Assembly: GCA_964530625.1 (NCBI GenBank)
Contig: CAZHAK010000004.1
Span: forward strand, 1-64,000
Origin: JABWCQ01 sp964530625
GTDB taxonomy: Bacteria; Electryoneota; RPQS01
DNA: 64,000 bases
Reading direction: 5' to 3'
Shown here: positions 51,517 through 61,592 of the stretch, piece after piece
Position numbering within the stretch: position 1 is the first letter of the stretch
Layout of the letters: each line of letters opens with the position of its first letter
Program-made: the position numbers and the translations under genes
Notes under the pieces: model-generated
What the model saw: the letters and a program-made list of their open reading frames with translations, nothing else
What the model was told of the DNA's origin: nothing
Database searches by the model: none

Positions 51517-53298
51517 GTGATACCGGAAGATAAACTTGAGGAGGTGCGTTTAGCCAACGATATTGTTGGGGTTGTAAGCGAATATGTTGCGCTGAAACGA
51601 CGGGGTCAGAATCATTTTGGACTCTGTCCCTTCCATGAGGAAAACTCGCCCAGCTTTGCAGTTAACCCCGGCCGCGGGAGCTTTAAGTGTTTCGGCTGCG
51701 GGAGAGGCGGGAATGTCTTCGGATTCGTGATGGAGATGGAGAGGGTCTCTTTCATTGAGGCGGTCAAGATGCTGGCTGAACGGGGTCATGTCGAACTTCC
51801 GGCCTTTTCCCGACGGGAGGGCGATGGCCCGTCTGAAAGCGAGCAGATAGTCGAAGCCAATCAGATCGCACGGGACTACTTTCATACGAATCTGATGAAT
51901 CAGAACGGTGAGGGCGCGAAGAAGGCTATGACCTATCTGCTGAAGCGCGGCTTTGACGACGAGATTATCCGGGGGTACATGATTGGCTACGCACCGGACG
52001 GCTGGGACGGGTTGGCGAATCGGGCGCAGGGGAGTGCCGTTCCGACTGAGATTTTTGTCAAAGCGGGGCTGTTAAAAATCGGTCAGCAGCAGGGACGGCC
52101 CTACGACGCCTTTCGGGATCGAATCATGTTTCCGATCCGGAATCTGGCCGGGCGAGTGATTGCCTTCGGTGGGCGCAGATTAAGTGAGCCGGAACCCGGA
52201 GAGCCTGCTGCGAAGTATATTAACTCCCCGGAGACTGCGGCCTACACCAAGGGCCGCGAGCTGTTCGGCTTGTGGGAGGCTCGCAATGAGATTCGCAGGC
52301 AGGATCGTGTGCTTCTGGTCGAGGGTTACACCGATGCGATTGCGCTTGCGGCGGCGGGAATTCGCTGCGTATGTGCAAGTTTGGGGACGGCACTGACAGA
52401 ACAGCAGGCGCGATTGCTCTTGCGCTTTGCGCCGAATGTGTTTATCCTCTATGACGGCGATGAGGCGGGAATGACCGCAGCCCGGCGCGCATCCGACGTC
52501 CTGATGACTTGCGGTGCGCAGGCGCGTATTGTGGAGATCCCAGGCGGGAACGATCCCGATTCCTATGTACGCGCGCATGGTGCGGAAGCAACATGGGAAC
52601 TCGTTAATGCGGCACGGCCCGTAGTTGACTTTCACGTCGCGCGCGGTCAAGCGAGCGGCGCGACGACTGCGCAGCTGGCACGTGAACTGATTGCCAGCGC
52701 GGCGCTGATTCCGTCAAGTATTGAGCGCGAAGCCTTCGTGCAGCAGATTTCGCAGCGAACCGGACTTTCGATGGATGCTCTGCTCTCAGAGCTTAACCAG
52801 ATCAAGCGACCACAATCGGCCAGACCACAGACGCCGCAGAAAGTGGCTTGGCCTCCAAAGGGAATCGAGACTTTTCTGACTCGCGCACTGATGCGCTCGC
52901 CTGAGATCCGCGACGAAATCTTTCCGCACTGGTCGCCGGAAAGTGTGCGCGACGAACGGCTGAAGAAAATTTTGGTCTATCTCTACGACAGCCATACCGG
53001 ACATCGTTTCCCTGATGCGGCGCACCTCCTGAATGTGTTCCCCGAACCTCCCGAACGCGATTTCATCGCGGCTTCCGACGCCGACGAAATCGAAGACGAC
53101 AAACGACTGGAGATTGACCGTAGGACGGCGCTCGATTGTTTGCGCGCGTTGCAAGTGGAAACGGTCCGACGAGAAATTGATGACATCAAAATACGAATCC
53201 GGCAGGAGCCTGACAACGTCGAGCTGTCGCGACAACTAATGGATCTGATCGCCCGCGAGAAAACTTTGCGCGCGATTACTCCTGAACAACCTTCCTGA
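51517..53298 (+). CDS. dnaG: DNA primase
   Basis: 593 residues from GTG 51517. The zinc domain is CPFHEENSPSF...FKCFGCGRGG (about 39-68). The RNA-polymerase core and TOPRIM follow: LLVEGYTDAIALAAAGI with the catalytic Glu and LYDGDEAGMTAARRA with the DxD-type metal site. The C-terminal helicase-interaction domain is divergent. It makes RNA primers for replication. It lies one base before hslV, an unusual pairing for primase, so the three genes to hslU probably form one unit. Confidence 0.96.
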   Translation: MIPEDKLEEVRLANDIVGVVSEYVALKRRGQNHFGLCPFHEENSPSFAVNPGRGSFKCFGCGRGGNVFGFVMEMERVSFIEAVKMLAERGHVELPAFSRREGDGPSESEQIVEANQIARDYFHTNLMNQNGEGAKKAMTYLLKRGFDDEIIRGYMIGYAPDGWDGLANRAQGSAVPTEIFVKAGLLKIGQQQGRPYDAFRDRIMFPIRNLAGRVIAFGGRRLSEPEPGEPAAKYINSPETAAYTKGRELFGLWEARNEIRRQDRVLLVEGYTDAIALAAAGIRCVCASLGTALTEQQARLLLRFAPNVFILYDGDEAGMTAARRASDVLMTCGAQARIVEIPGGNDPDSYVRAHGAEATWELVNAARPVVDFHVARGQASGATTAQLARELIASAALIPSSIEREAFVQQISQRTGLSMDALLSELNQIKRPQSARPQTPQKVAWPPKGIETFLTRALMRSPEIRDEIFPHWSPESVRDERLKKILVYLYDSHTGHRFPDAAHLLNVFPEPPERDFIAASDADEIEDDKRLEIDRRTALDCLRALQVETVRREIDDIKIRIRQEPDNVELSRQLMDLIAREKTLRAITPEQPS

Positions 53299-53299
53299 C

Positions 53300-53836
53300 A
53301 TGAGTAATTATCACGGTACGACCATATTAGCCGTCCGCAGAAACGGCAACGTTGCCATCGGCGGTGACGGACAATTGACGCTCGAAGATACAATAATCAA
53401 GAGCAAGGGCAAGAAAGTCCGCAAGATTTTCGAAGAACAGGTGCTCGTCGGCTATGCGGGAGCGGCGGCGGATGCGCTGGCCTTGCTGGATTTTTTCGAA
53501 GGCAAGCTGAAGCAGCACAACGGCAATCTGACTATGAGCGCGCTTGACATGGCCAAAGAGTGGCGCATGGATCGCAATCTGCGCAGGCTTGAAGCGGACA
53601 TGGTCGTGATGGATAAACAGAGAATGTATTTGATCTCGGGGCTGGGAGAAATCATTGAACCAGATGATAATATCCTTGCCCTGGGTTCGGGCGGCTCCTT
53701 CGCTCTTTCTGCCGGACGCGCGCTCATGCAGCACACTGAGATGAGCGCCGCTGAAATCGTCAAGGCTGGATTGGCGATTGCTTCGGAAATTTGTGTTTAT
53801 ACTAATTCGAACATCACGGTGGAAGAGCTAAGTTAG
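53300..53836 (+). CDS. hslV: ATP-dependent protease HslV peptidase subunit
   Basis: 178 residues. The catalytic Thr follows a short leader (HGTTILAVRR, Thr 7 as N-terminal nucleophile after processing). Other family parts are NVAIGGDGQLTLEDTIIK, KVRKIFEEQVLVGYAGAAADALALLDFFEGKL and DDNILALGSGGSFALSAGRALM. It forms the HslVU protease with the next gene. Confidence 0.96.
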   Translation: MSNYHGTTILAVRRNGNVAIGGDGQLTLEDTIIKSKGKKVRKIFEEQVLVGYAGAAADALALLDFFEGKLKQHNGNLTMSALDMAKEWRMDRNLRRLEADMVVMDKQRMYLISGLGEIIEPDDNILALGSGGSFALSAGRALMQHTEMSAAEIVKAGLAIASEICVYTNSNITVEELS

Positions 53837-53905
53837 TTTCTTCATTTGTCTCATCAGTTTGCCCCCCTTTTATCCCCCCAGAGGACCGGGGGGAAATCAG
53901 AGAAT

Positions 53906-55297
53906 ATGACTGCACTTAATACACCTTTGCACATCCCACAGCTTTCGCCGCGAGAAATTGTTCGAGAGCTGGATTATTACATCATCGGACAGGGTGCCGC
54001 CAAGAAGGCCGTGGCGATTGCCCTGCGCAATCGCTGGAGACGGCAACAGGTCGAAGGCGATCTACGTGATGAGATTTATCCTAACAATATTATCCTGATC
54101 GGCTCGACGGGTATCGGCAAGACGGAACTCGCGCGCAGGTTGGCTAATCTTGCGGGCGCGCCGTTCATCAAAGTCGAAGCCTCGAAATATACCGAAGTCG
54201 GTTACGTCGGGCGCGACGTGGAGTCCATGATACGTGATTTGACGGATTTGGCTGTGGCCAGAGTTCGTTCTGAACATATGGAGGCCGCGCACGGCAAACT
54301 TGATGCGCTGATCGAAGAAAGACTCCTTGATCTGGTGCAACCGCCGCCGTTTTCGGATGAAGATGAGTTAACCGACGAAGCCAAAGCCGAAAAACCAGAG
54401 AAACTTGAGGCATGGAAAAAGCGCCGTGAAGAACTTCGCACGGACTTGCGCGACGGCAAACTCGACCAAGAAAGCGTCGAAGTGGAAGTAAACGAATCCT
54501 CAATGCCCTTGATGCAGATTTTTTCCGCGCAGGGAATCGAAGAGATGGGGTTCAATCTGCCCGAAGCGATGGGCGAGGGATCCACCCGGCGCAAACTTGT
54601 GGATGCCACGCTGCCTGAAGCACGCGAACTGTTGTTTGAAGATGAGTTCGACCGCGAGATTGACATGGATCGCGTCGTGCGCGAAGCCATTCGCCGCACG
54701 GAAGCCTTGGGAATCGTGTTCTTCGACGAGATTGATAAAATTGTTTCGTCGTCGGACGGTGAAAGCGGCGGACCGGACGTCTCACGCTCGGGTGTGCAGC
54801 GGGATATTCTTCCGGTTGTTGAAGGCACGACGGTAACCACGAAATACGGCCCGGTCAAGACTGATCACATTTTGTTCATCGCGGCGGGTGCGTTCTCAAA
54901 CGTCAAGCCCTCGGATTTGATTCCTGAATTGCAGGGCCGGTTTCCGATTCGCGTTGAAATGGATCGTCTGGGTGAAGAAGAATTCTATCGAATTTTGACC
55001 GAGCCGCGAAACGCGCTGATCAAACAGTATCAGGCGCTCTTGGCAACGGAAGGATTGCGACTCGTGTTTACGCGCGACGCACTGCGCGAATTGGCTCGCA
55101 CGGCGCGCGACGTGAACGACCGCACTGAAGACATCGGCGCGCGCAGACTGCATACAATTTTGACGACGCTATTGGAAGACATTCTCTTCGATGCCGCCGA
55201 GTTGACCAAGAAGGACGTCAAGATTACGAAGCGATTTGTTGAAAGCCGTTTGAAGGATATTGTCGAGGACGAAGATCTCTCAAGGTTCATTCTTTGA
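53906..55297 (+). CDS. hslU: ATP-dependent protease HslU ATPase subunit
   Basis: 463 residues from ATG 53906; the frame is open 60 bases further upstream, but those residues are not family-like. SPREIVRELDYYIIGQ opens the protein. Walker A is GSTGIGKTE (usually GPTG), the pore loop is GYVGRDVESM, the I-domain covers about 115-230, and Walker B is IVFFDEIDKI. The C-terminal tip DLSRFIL is the peptide that docks into HslV. Together they degrade misfolded and regulatory proteins. Confidence 0.96.
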   Translation: MTALNTPLHIPQLSPREIVRELDYYIIGQGAAKKAVAIALRNRWRRQQVEGDLRDEIYPNNIILIGSTGIGKTELARRLANLAGAPFIKVEASKYTEVGYVGRDVESMIRDLTDLAVARVRSEHMEAAHGKLDALIEERLLDLVQPPPFSDEDELTDEAKAEKPEKLEAWKKRREELRTDLRDGKLDQESVEVEVNESSMPLMQIFSAQGIEEMGFNLPEAMGEGSTRRKLVDATLPEARELLFEDEFDREIDMDRVVREAIRRTEALGIVFFDEIDKIVSSSDGESGGPDVSRSGVQRDILPVVEGTTVTTKYGPVKTDHILFIAAGAFSNVKPSDLIPELQGRFPIRVEMDRLGEEEFYRILTEPRNALIKQYQALLATEGLRLVFTRDALRELARTARDVNDRTEDIGARRLHTILTTLLEDILFDAAELTKKDVKITKRFVESRLKDIVEDEDLSRFIL

Positions 55298-55448
55298 TTG
55301 AGGCACAGTTCTCGCAAATTAGAAGAGTGATACTTGCGAAAGCGCTTGTTAGGGAATGACTTACGAGTTTTGACCCTGCGCAAGCTTTGCGCTCGTTGCA
55401 TGGTTTGCATTTTTTTATAGTCAATAGATATAGAGTGAGGTCCCAGAA

Positions 55449-58400
55449 ATGAAGAGAACACGCTTGGCACGGGCTTGGGTCTTGTTGCTAACTTTGAGCT
55501 GCGTCGCGTCCGCGTTCGCGAGTTCTGAAAGTACCGTGGCGATTGCACGCAATTCAGTGTTGAATGCGTCGCTTTCGCGCACAGTAATGAGTGTTGAGTT
55601 CGATCAAAATATTGTCGCGGCGCAAGCCGGATTCTCACCGCATGTCCGCGACATGGAATCCGGCACCACCTTGCTTGCCATCAACGGCATGGGAACGCCG
55701 GTTGTCCGCGTCGTGAACGTCGAGTTGGGTGAATCACTCACATCAACACTTGATGTGAATGACTTGCCACATTCCACGGACGAACTGGTGTCGCTCGGTA
55801 AGCCTGCCATTGTCCACGGTGTGCGCATCGTCGGAGTTTCAGCGTCGCCTATTCTGGCCACGACCGACGGCCTGCGCGCTGTCCGCAGCATCGAGTACGA
55901 AGTAGTGACTCAGGGAACAGGCGGCATCAATGAAACTATGAATCAAAGGCCGCTCCATTGGGCGTTCTATGACGCGTTGCGCCGCACCGTCAGCAATCTG
56001 GATGATCTGAATCCGAACGTCGCTCTGGGCGGCCCGGCGCGATATATGGTCTTAGGCTCCACCCGGCTCCTGAACACCGATTTGGCTACACAAAACCAGT
56101 ACAACGCTTGGCTGGAGATTAAGCGTCGCAAGGGTTTTGATATCGAAATCGCCACACTGTCGCAAGTCGTGGCTGCACACGGCGATTCATCGGCCGCGAG
56201 CATCAGAAGTTTCATTCAGAACAGCTACATGGATCAGTCTCGCCCGCCGTTGGTTTATGCCGTAATCATCGGAGACGTGACTGGAACATATGCGGTCGCC
56301 TCAAAAGATTTGACAAATCCGGAAATCACTTCTGAGTCATCGTTCGGGGATAACTTCTTTTTCGCCGTAGATGGTGATGATTACATCAGTGACGTGTTCC
56401 ACGGCAGAATTTCTGCACAGACTGTCCCCGAATTTTTGCAGTACTTCCGCAAGGACTATCTCTACGAAGTCACGCCGTTCACCACGAATCTGCAGTGGTA
56501 TCGAAGCTTGTGCGCTGTCGCCGGCAACTATGCCGACGGCGGTACCTATCCCGTCACGCCCGTTTGGAATATGAACTGGGCGCGTGACTATGTGATGGAA
56601 AATGGTTGCATTACCGACGCGGACACGTTTTACTTCCATGATCAAACCGAAGACCCGGGTGAGTGGACCGAAGAAATTATTCAGGATATTAATCAGGGCG
56701 TATGCGCAGTTTGGTACAGAGGTTGGGCCAGTTCGCAGGGCTGGCAATATCCCGTTCTGTTTAATTCAGACATTCAAGCCGGTATCAATGTGGGCACAAA
56801 GTTTCCCGCTGTGTGGGGCATCGTTTGCGGCAGCGGCAATTTCGCCTTCGGTAGCGGTCCCTGTTTTGGTGAGAAATGGACGACCGGCTTGGGCACCCCG
56901 TCAGCACCCAATGGCGCCATCGTGTATTTCGGTGCCAGCGATCTCCATACCAACACCAAACACAATAACGCCATGCTGGCCGCGATGGCGGAAGGCATGA
57001 TCATTGAAGGCAATCGCAGCTCCGGTGCATTGTCGCTGGCTGGCAAGCTCGAAGTTTATCGTCAATACCCTCTTGAGCGCGCGCCCGGCGAAGAAGTTCA
57101 CTTCTACGGTTTCCATGTCTTCAACGTCTTAGGTGATCCCGAAACACCACTTTACTTTTGCGAACCCCATCACCTCGAAGTTACTGGGCAAAGCGGCTTA
57201 ACACGCGGATCCCGATTCCTCAACGTGACCGTGACCGATCAAAACACAGGTCTGCCTGTGGATCGTGCGTTGGTTGGAGTTCGCAACCGCGCAGATCAGG
57301 TCTCCACCACCGTCATGACCAATGCCGCCGGTGAAGCGTGGGTGCCCGTGAATTTCCTGGGTGATGCCAGCGCTCAGTTAACCGTCTGGAAGCACACCTA
57401 TTTCATGCACTGGGAAGACCTGTCTATCACCACTGAAGCGTATGATCCGTTTGTCGGGAGCATTCACTTTGACGGCACCGATGACGAACCGAACCCGGGG
57501 CAGACAGTGGACATCACTTTCGGGGTGGTCAATGCGGGCACCTCGGACGCGACCTGGACGATTACCGCTGTCTCCTTGGATACTTTGACCACCGTGACTA
57601 GTGGCACAGCATCCGTGCCGTTCCTCGCGTCGGGTGCAACGGGACTGTCTTCTGCGATTACCGTACAAATCAATCCCCGCGCATGGGGACTCTCGCATCC
57701 CGTGCTGGCACTGACCTTTACGGATGGCGCAAACTCCGTTACTCGTGATATTCGCTTTGCGGTCGCCGCGCCGGATCCGTTTGTGATAGATTTAGATGTG
57801 CAAGATGCCGACGGGATTCTCTCCCCCGGTGAAACGGCGAATATCGCAGTCACGATTCGCAATACCGGCACCGCTTCCGCCGCTGAGCTTTCGGCCACCG
57901 TACATAGCTGGGACAACGCGATCAGTTTTCCGGATGACAACTTAACGTGGACGAATGTTGAGATCGGACAGGAAGTCACCAGCACCACCACCTTCTCAGC
58001 ATCCGTGCCCGCAGGCGTTACCCCTGGTCGCCAAATCGCGCTGCGTTTTGTATTCACTTGGAACGGCGCGCCGTTTACATGGCGGCAAGTTTTCCTGACT
58101 GCCGGGGCCGTTACGCCTAATGTGCCGACGGGGCCGGATGAATACGGCTACTATGCCTACGAAGACATTGACGCGGGCTATGCCGCCACGCCGACCTACT
58201 CTTGGACCGAACTCGATCCCGATTTCGGTGGCAGCGGTGCGACGCCGCATTTGATGCGAGACGACACGCATGTAATCATCGCGCTGCCCGCTCCGTTTTC
58301 CTATTATGGCGAGACGTATGATACGCTTTCCATCTGCTCGAACGGTTGGGTTTCCTTTGGGCCGACCACACTCCCCGAGTTCCGCAACTGGGAGATTCCG

Positions 58401-59120
58401 TCCGCCATTGGACCGCCTGCAATGGTCTGCCCATTTTGGGATGACTTGATTGCCAATACGGATTCGCTGTTTCCTAACGACAATCAGCAGCATGAAGTTT
58501 GGACCCGGAACGATGGCAGCCGCTTCATTATCGAGTGGCGTGCCTTGAACCGGGCAGGACTCGTAGCAGGTGAGGTCAATCGTGACCACTGCATTTTCCA
58601 GTGTATTCTCGAGTATCCCGCTTCTGGGGACGGCTCGATTCTGTTCCTGTATAATCAGATTACAAACAGCGACGCAAACAACAACTATGCGTCCGTCGGT
58701 ATTCAGGACAAACTGCATTTGCGTGGTTTGGGATTGACCTTTGCCAATGAATACATCCCTTCCGCGGCGACGCTCGTTGCCGGGCGCGCTATTCGTTTCA
58801 CCACGACGCCGCCTGATGGCTTCCTTGACGCCGACAATCCACGTGATATTCTTCCCGTTCAATTTGCGCTGCATCCTGCCTATCCGAATCCGTTCAACCC
58901 TTCGACTGAGTTGAAGTTTGACTTGGCCGCGAATGGAGCAGCAAGTCTCAAAGTCTATGACACTTTGGGCCGTGTCGTTGCGACGCTGTTTGATGAGAAC
59001 ATGGTCGCCGGAACGCATACCGTACGCTTTGACGGCACGGCCTTCGCGTCGGGTGTTTACTTCGCGCGGCTGGTGTCCGGTTCCAACACGGCCGTGCAGA
59101 AAATCGTGTTGATGAAATAG
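55449..59120 (+). CDS. C25 (gingipain-like) family peptidase-like protein with C-terminal sorting domain
   Basis: 1223 residues. Signal peptide 1-24. The C25-type core is at about 190-540: KRRKGFDIEIATLSQVV, VYAVIIGDVTG and IVCGSGNFAFGSG, whose Cys (about 460) matches the catalytic Cys region of gingipains. Where gingipains have a GH motif, this reads VWYRGWASS, so the catalytic His is not evident. Ig-like and CARDB-like domains follow (about 610-890). A cold domain shared with 46277 and 61593 comes next (GPDEYGYYAYEDID, SICSNGWVSFG). The C-terminal sorting domain closes the protein (YPNPFNPSTELKFDL, VYDTLGRVVATL, IVLMK). PorU, the type IX sortase, is also C25, but PorU itself lacks such a domain. 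Confidence 0.88.
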   Translation: MKRTRLARAWVLLLTLSCVASAFASSESTVAIARNSVLNASLSRTVMSVEFDQNIVAAQAGFSPHVRDMESGTTLLAINGMGTPVVRVVNVELGESLTSTLDVNDLPHSTDELVSLGKPAIVHGVRIVGVSASPILATTDGLRAVRSIEYEVVTQGTGGINETMNQRPLHWAFYDALRRTVSNLDDLNPNVALGGPARYMVLGSTRLLNTDLATQNQYNAWLEIKRRKGFDIEIATLSQVVAAHGDSSAASIRSFIQNSYMDQSRPPLVYAVIIGDVTGTYAVASKDLTNPEITSESSFGDNFFFAVDGDDYISDVFHGRISAQTVPEFLQYFRKDYLYEVTPFTTNLQWYRSLCAVAGNYADGGTYPVTPVWNMNWARDYVMENGCITDADTFYFHDQTEDPGEWTEEIIQDINQGVCAVWYRGWASSQGWQYPVLFNSDIQAGINVGTKFPAVWGIVCGSGNFAFGSGPCFGEKWTTGLGTPSAPNGAIVYFGASDLHTNTKHNNAMLAAMAEGMIIEGNRSSGALSLAGKLEVYRQYPLERAPGEEVHFYGFHVFNVLGDPETPLYFCEPHHLEVTGQSGLTRGSRFLNVTVTDQNTGLPVDRALVGVRNRADQVSTTVMTNAAGEAWVPVNFLGDASAQLTVWKHTYFMHWEDLSITTEAYDPFVGSIHFDGTDDEPNPGQTVDITFGVVNAGTSDATWTITAVSLDTLTTVTSGTASVPFLASGATGLSSAITVQINPRAWGLSHPVLALTFTDGANSVTRDIRFAVAAPDPFVIDLDVQDADGILSPGETANIAVTIRNTGTASAAELSATVHSWDNAISFPDDNLTWTNVEIGQEVTSTTTFSASVPAGVTPGRQIALRFVFTWNGAPFTWRQVFLTAGAVTPNVPTGPDEYGYYAYEDIDAGYAATPTYSWTELDPDFGGSGATPHLMRDDTHVIIALPAPFSYYGETYDTLSICSNGWVSFGPTTLPEFRNWEIPSAIGPPAMVCPFWDDLIANTDSLFPNDNQQHEVWTRNDGSRFIIEWRALNRAGLVAGEVNRDHCIFQCILEYPASGDGSILFLYNQITNSDANNNYASVGIQDKLHLRGLGLTFANEYIPSAATLVAGRAIRFTTTPPDGFLDADNPRDILPVQFALHPAYPNPFNPSTELKFDLAANGAASLKVYDTLGRVVATLFDENMVAGTHTVRFDGTAFASGVYFARLVSGSNTAVQKIVLMK

Positions 59121-59146
59121 TCAGCGCGACGCAACGACTACAATAC

Positions 59147-59182
59147 AGCGCGGGCCACTCAATTGAGTGGCCCGCGCTATTT
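59147..59182 (+). terminator. Intrinsic terminator after the C25-like gene
   Basis: AGCGCGGGCCACTCAA pairs perfectly with TTGAGTGGCCCGCGCT, followed by ATTTTTAT on the plus strand, about 30 bases after the stop. Confidence 0.88.
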
Positions 59183-59197
59183 TTATCCGACTGCCGC

Positions 59198-60298
59198 TTA
59201 ACTTTGCTTGGGCGGAAGCTCCTGAGTGCTTTGCGGATTCGCGATATGCAGCGTCTGTGTTGGAAAGGCGAATTCGATACCCATGCTCTCAAACTCGCGC
59301 TTAATCCCAATCAGTAAGTTGTGACGGGCAATGAGAAAATCCTGATAGGCCGTGCTAAGCGAATAGCACTGCACGAGAATATTCAAACTTGAGTTCGCAA
59401 ACTGCGCGAAATAGACGTGCTGTTCATCCGTATCCAGCCCCTCATTGTCCGCAACTAATTTGCGAATACGGCGGACCGCCTCTTCCAATTTCTCAATTGA
59501 AGTATCGTAGGTCACTCCTACTTCAATCTTGATTCGTCGTCTTTCGCGGCGTGTAAAGTTTTCAATCGGCTTGGTCGTCAAGTCTGAGTTGGGAACCGTG
59601 ATTAAACTTCTCTCAAACGTCCGCACACGAGTCACTCGCAGACTCACGTCTTCCACGACTCCTTCAATATCACCGACTTTTACCCACTCCCCAATAGCAA
59701 AGGGTTTGTCCACGAAGATAACCAAGCTGCCGAAAAGGTTCGCCAAGGTGTCCTTGGCGGCGAAGGCCAGTGCCGCACCACCAATTCCGATACCTGCAAG
59801 CAGTGACGCAACCGAATACCCGATATTCTGCAGTGCGATCAGGATCGCTAAAAGCCACATCGTGACCACAATTGTCTTGCGACCCAAGGGGAGTATTCCG
59901 GCAAGCTGCGGATTCGTATCTTTGACTCGCGCCTCAGCCGAACGAATGAACCCGCTGGTGAGTCTGACCATAAACCAAAAGCCGATGAAGATCGTCACGG
60001 CTTTCATAAATGAAAACGCGAACCTGTCGAGATCCACGGGTTCAATCGGCAATGGCAAAATGGTCAACGCCGTCCACAAACCTAACATAAAACACATCCA
60101 GCCAGTCGGGCGGCGCACCGCCTCCAGCAAGATGTCGTCGAAATCGCTTTCCGACTTTTCTGCAAGCTTCATCAATCTCTTGATGACCATGATGGCGATC
60201 TTCTTCAGCACCCATCCCCCCAGCACCGCGCCGGCTGCCATCAACCACTCTTCAGTCGTGATGAGTTTGAATTGATCCAGGATCGAAACTTTTTCCAT
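59198..60298 (-). CDS. Small-conductance mechanosensitive channel (MscS family)
   Basis: 366 residues from ATG 60298, which has AGGGA six bases upstream; the longer frame overlaps the glycosyltransferase end. Several N-terminal membrane helices (GFWFMVRLTSGFI, IVVTMWLLAILIALQN). The pore helix is VASLLAGIGIGGAALAFAAKDTLANLFGSL and the beta domain is FAIGEWVKVGDIEGVVEDVSLRVTRVRTFE, both diagnostic. It releases solutes under osmotic downshock. Confidence 0.94.
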   Translation of the reverse strand: MEKVSILDQFKLITTEEWLMAAGAVLGGWVLKKIAIMVIKRLMKLAEKSESDFDDILLEAVRRPTGWMCFMLGLWTALTILPLPIEPVDLDRFAFSFMKAVTIFIGFWFMVRLTSGFIRSAEARVKDTNPQLAGILPLGRKTIVVTMWLLAILIALQNIGYSVASLLAGIGIGGAALAFAAKDTLANLFGSLVIFVDKPFAIGEWVKVGDIEGVVEDVSLRVTRVRTFERSLITVPNSDLTTKPIENFTRRERRRIKIEVGVTYDTSIEKLEEAVRRIRKLVADNEGLDTDEQHVYFAQFANSSLNILVQCYSLSTAYQDFLIARHNLLIGIKREFESMGIEFAFPTQTLHIANPQSTQELPPKQS

Positions 60299-60309
60299 AT
60301 AATTCCCTA

Positions 60310-61494
60310 CTACGAAAGGTTTTCTAAAATTAATCGGCAGCGCGCTTCCCATGTATACTCGCGTGCCACCTTTTCATACGCTTGATCGGGCAACTCCGTT
60401 TCATCGGCGCGAGCAAGTCCTTCGCGCAACGATGCTTCCATCGCGTCGATATTGTCCGGCTCAAATAAGATCGCGTCCTTACGATTTTCCAAAACTTCCA
60501 ATACTGTCGGGAAAGCCGGCCCGACAATTAATCGTTTGACCGCCATGTATTCAAACAGCTTCATCGGAGAACAGACTCGAATCGTCGGCACTCGCCACGT
60601 CCACATCATCAGCAACACGTCGGCCGCCGCAAGCCAGCGCGGGACATCCTGATGCGGAATGCGCCCGACCATGTGCGCGTTCGAAAGCTTCATGCGGTTG
60701 ATTTCAGATTGCCAAAAGGCAATCTCGTCCCTGTTGCCCCCGACGACGTAGAACTCCGCTTCGGGAATTCGCCGCGCGGACTCGAGAATCAGATCAATTC
60801 CCCGGTCGCTCTTCAGCGCGCCGGTGTACACAACGATTTTCCGGTTGCCAGAAACACCAAGAGCCGCGCGCGCCGAAATCTTGTCCTGCGGCTTGCCGAA
60901 CAGAGCGAGATCAACGGCGTCGTGAGCCGTCAGAAGTTTTTCTTGCGGCACGCCGTAGCTTTGCCATACTCGCGCCAGTGCATCGGAGATCGCCACCAAC
61001 TTGACCATTTGCGGTTTCTTGGACGCGCGCACAATGAGCATTCTCAATATCGCTCCCAGAAACTTCGAGCTCTTGTGAACGTGTGCTTCGTGCGCTTCCC
61101 AAATAAACGGCGCGCCCATACGCGGCAAAAACGTCACCGACCACGGGTTACGGCTGTAGATCAAATCCTGCGGGTGATCCCGCAACGCTTTCAGTGTGCC
61201 GCTGACGCTGCCCAGAACTTCCAGCCTGCCCAAAATCTTTTTTCGAGGGACAAAAACCACCTCAAACCCCAACGGCGCGCCAAACAGCTCCTGCGCCCGC
61301 ACAATTGCCGCAGCATCCGTCGTGAACTCTGCATGACGCGGAATAAACAGAGTCACCGCGTGCCCCAATGTCCGAAAGGCGCGGCACATCTGCACTACTT
61401 GCACGACATTGGCATCAACCGACGGAAAGGCCCGACTGTGAACGTAAGCGATTCTCAAATACGATTCCGAAGAGAAAGGGAAGGAATGTGTCAA
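60310..61494 (-). CDS. Glycosyltransferase family 4 (GT-B) protein
   Basis: 394 residues from TTG 61494. The N-terminal acceptor half opens with LRIAYVHSRAFPSVDANVVQVVQMCRAF. The C-terminal donor half has KIVVYTGALKSDRGIDLILESARRIP, GRIPHQDVPRWLAAADVLLM and the conserved acidic region SPMKLFEYMAVKRLIVG (the EX7E-type motif). Cytoplasmic; probably involved in surface polysaccharide synthesis. It ends 12 bases before the MscS start. Confidence 0.92.
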   Translation of the reverse strand: MTHSFPFSSESYLRIAYVHSRAFPSVDANVVQVVQMCRAFRTLGHAVTLFIPRHAEFTTDAAAIVRAQELFGAPLGFEVVFVPRKKILGRLEVLGSVSGTLKALRDHPQDLIYSRNPWSVTFLPRMGAPFIWEAHEAHVHKSSKFLGAILRMLIVRASKKPQMVKLVAISDALARVWQSYGVPQEKLLTAHDAVDLALFGKPQDKISARAALGVSGNRKIVVYTGALKSDRGIDLILESARRIPEAEFYVVGGNRDEIAFWQSEINRMKLSNAHMVGRIPHQDVPRWLAAADVLLMMWTWRVPTIRVCSPMKLFEYMAVKRLIVGPAFPTVLEVLENRKDAILFEPDNIDAMEASLREGLARADETELPDQAYEKVAREYTWEARCRLILENLS

Positions 61495-61537
61495 AGGTAG
61501 TGATTTAGCAGGCTATCCGCAAATTCCGGCCAAACGA

Positions 61538-61568
61538 AAGCGGGATGGCCGCCCGGCGCATCCCGCTT
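61538..61568 (-). terminator. Terminator hairpin after the large sorting-domain protein
   Basis: AAGCGGGATG and CATCCCGCTT form a stem about 25 bases after the stop at 61593; on the minus strand TTCGTTTGG follows. Confidence 0.65.
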
Positions 61569-61592
61569 CATGTTGCCAACGTGTCTAACTCT

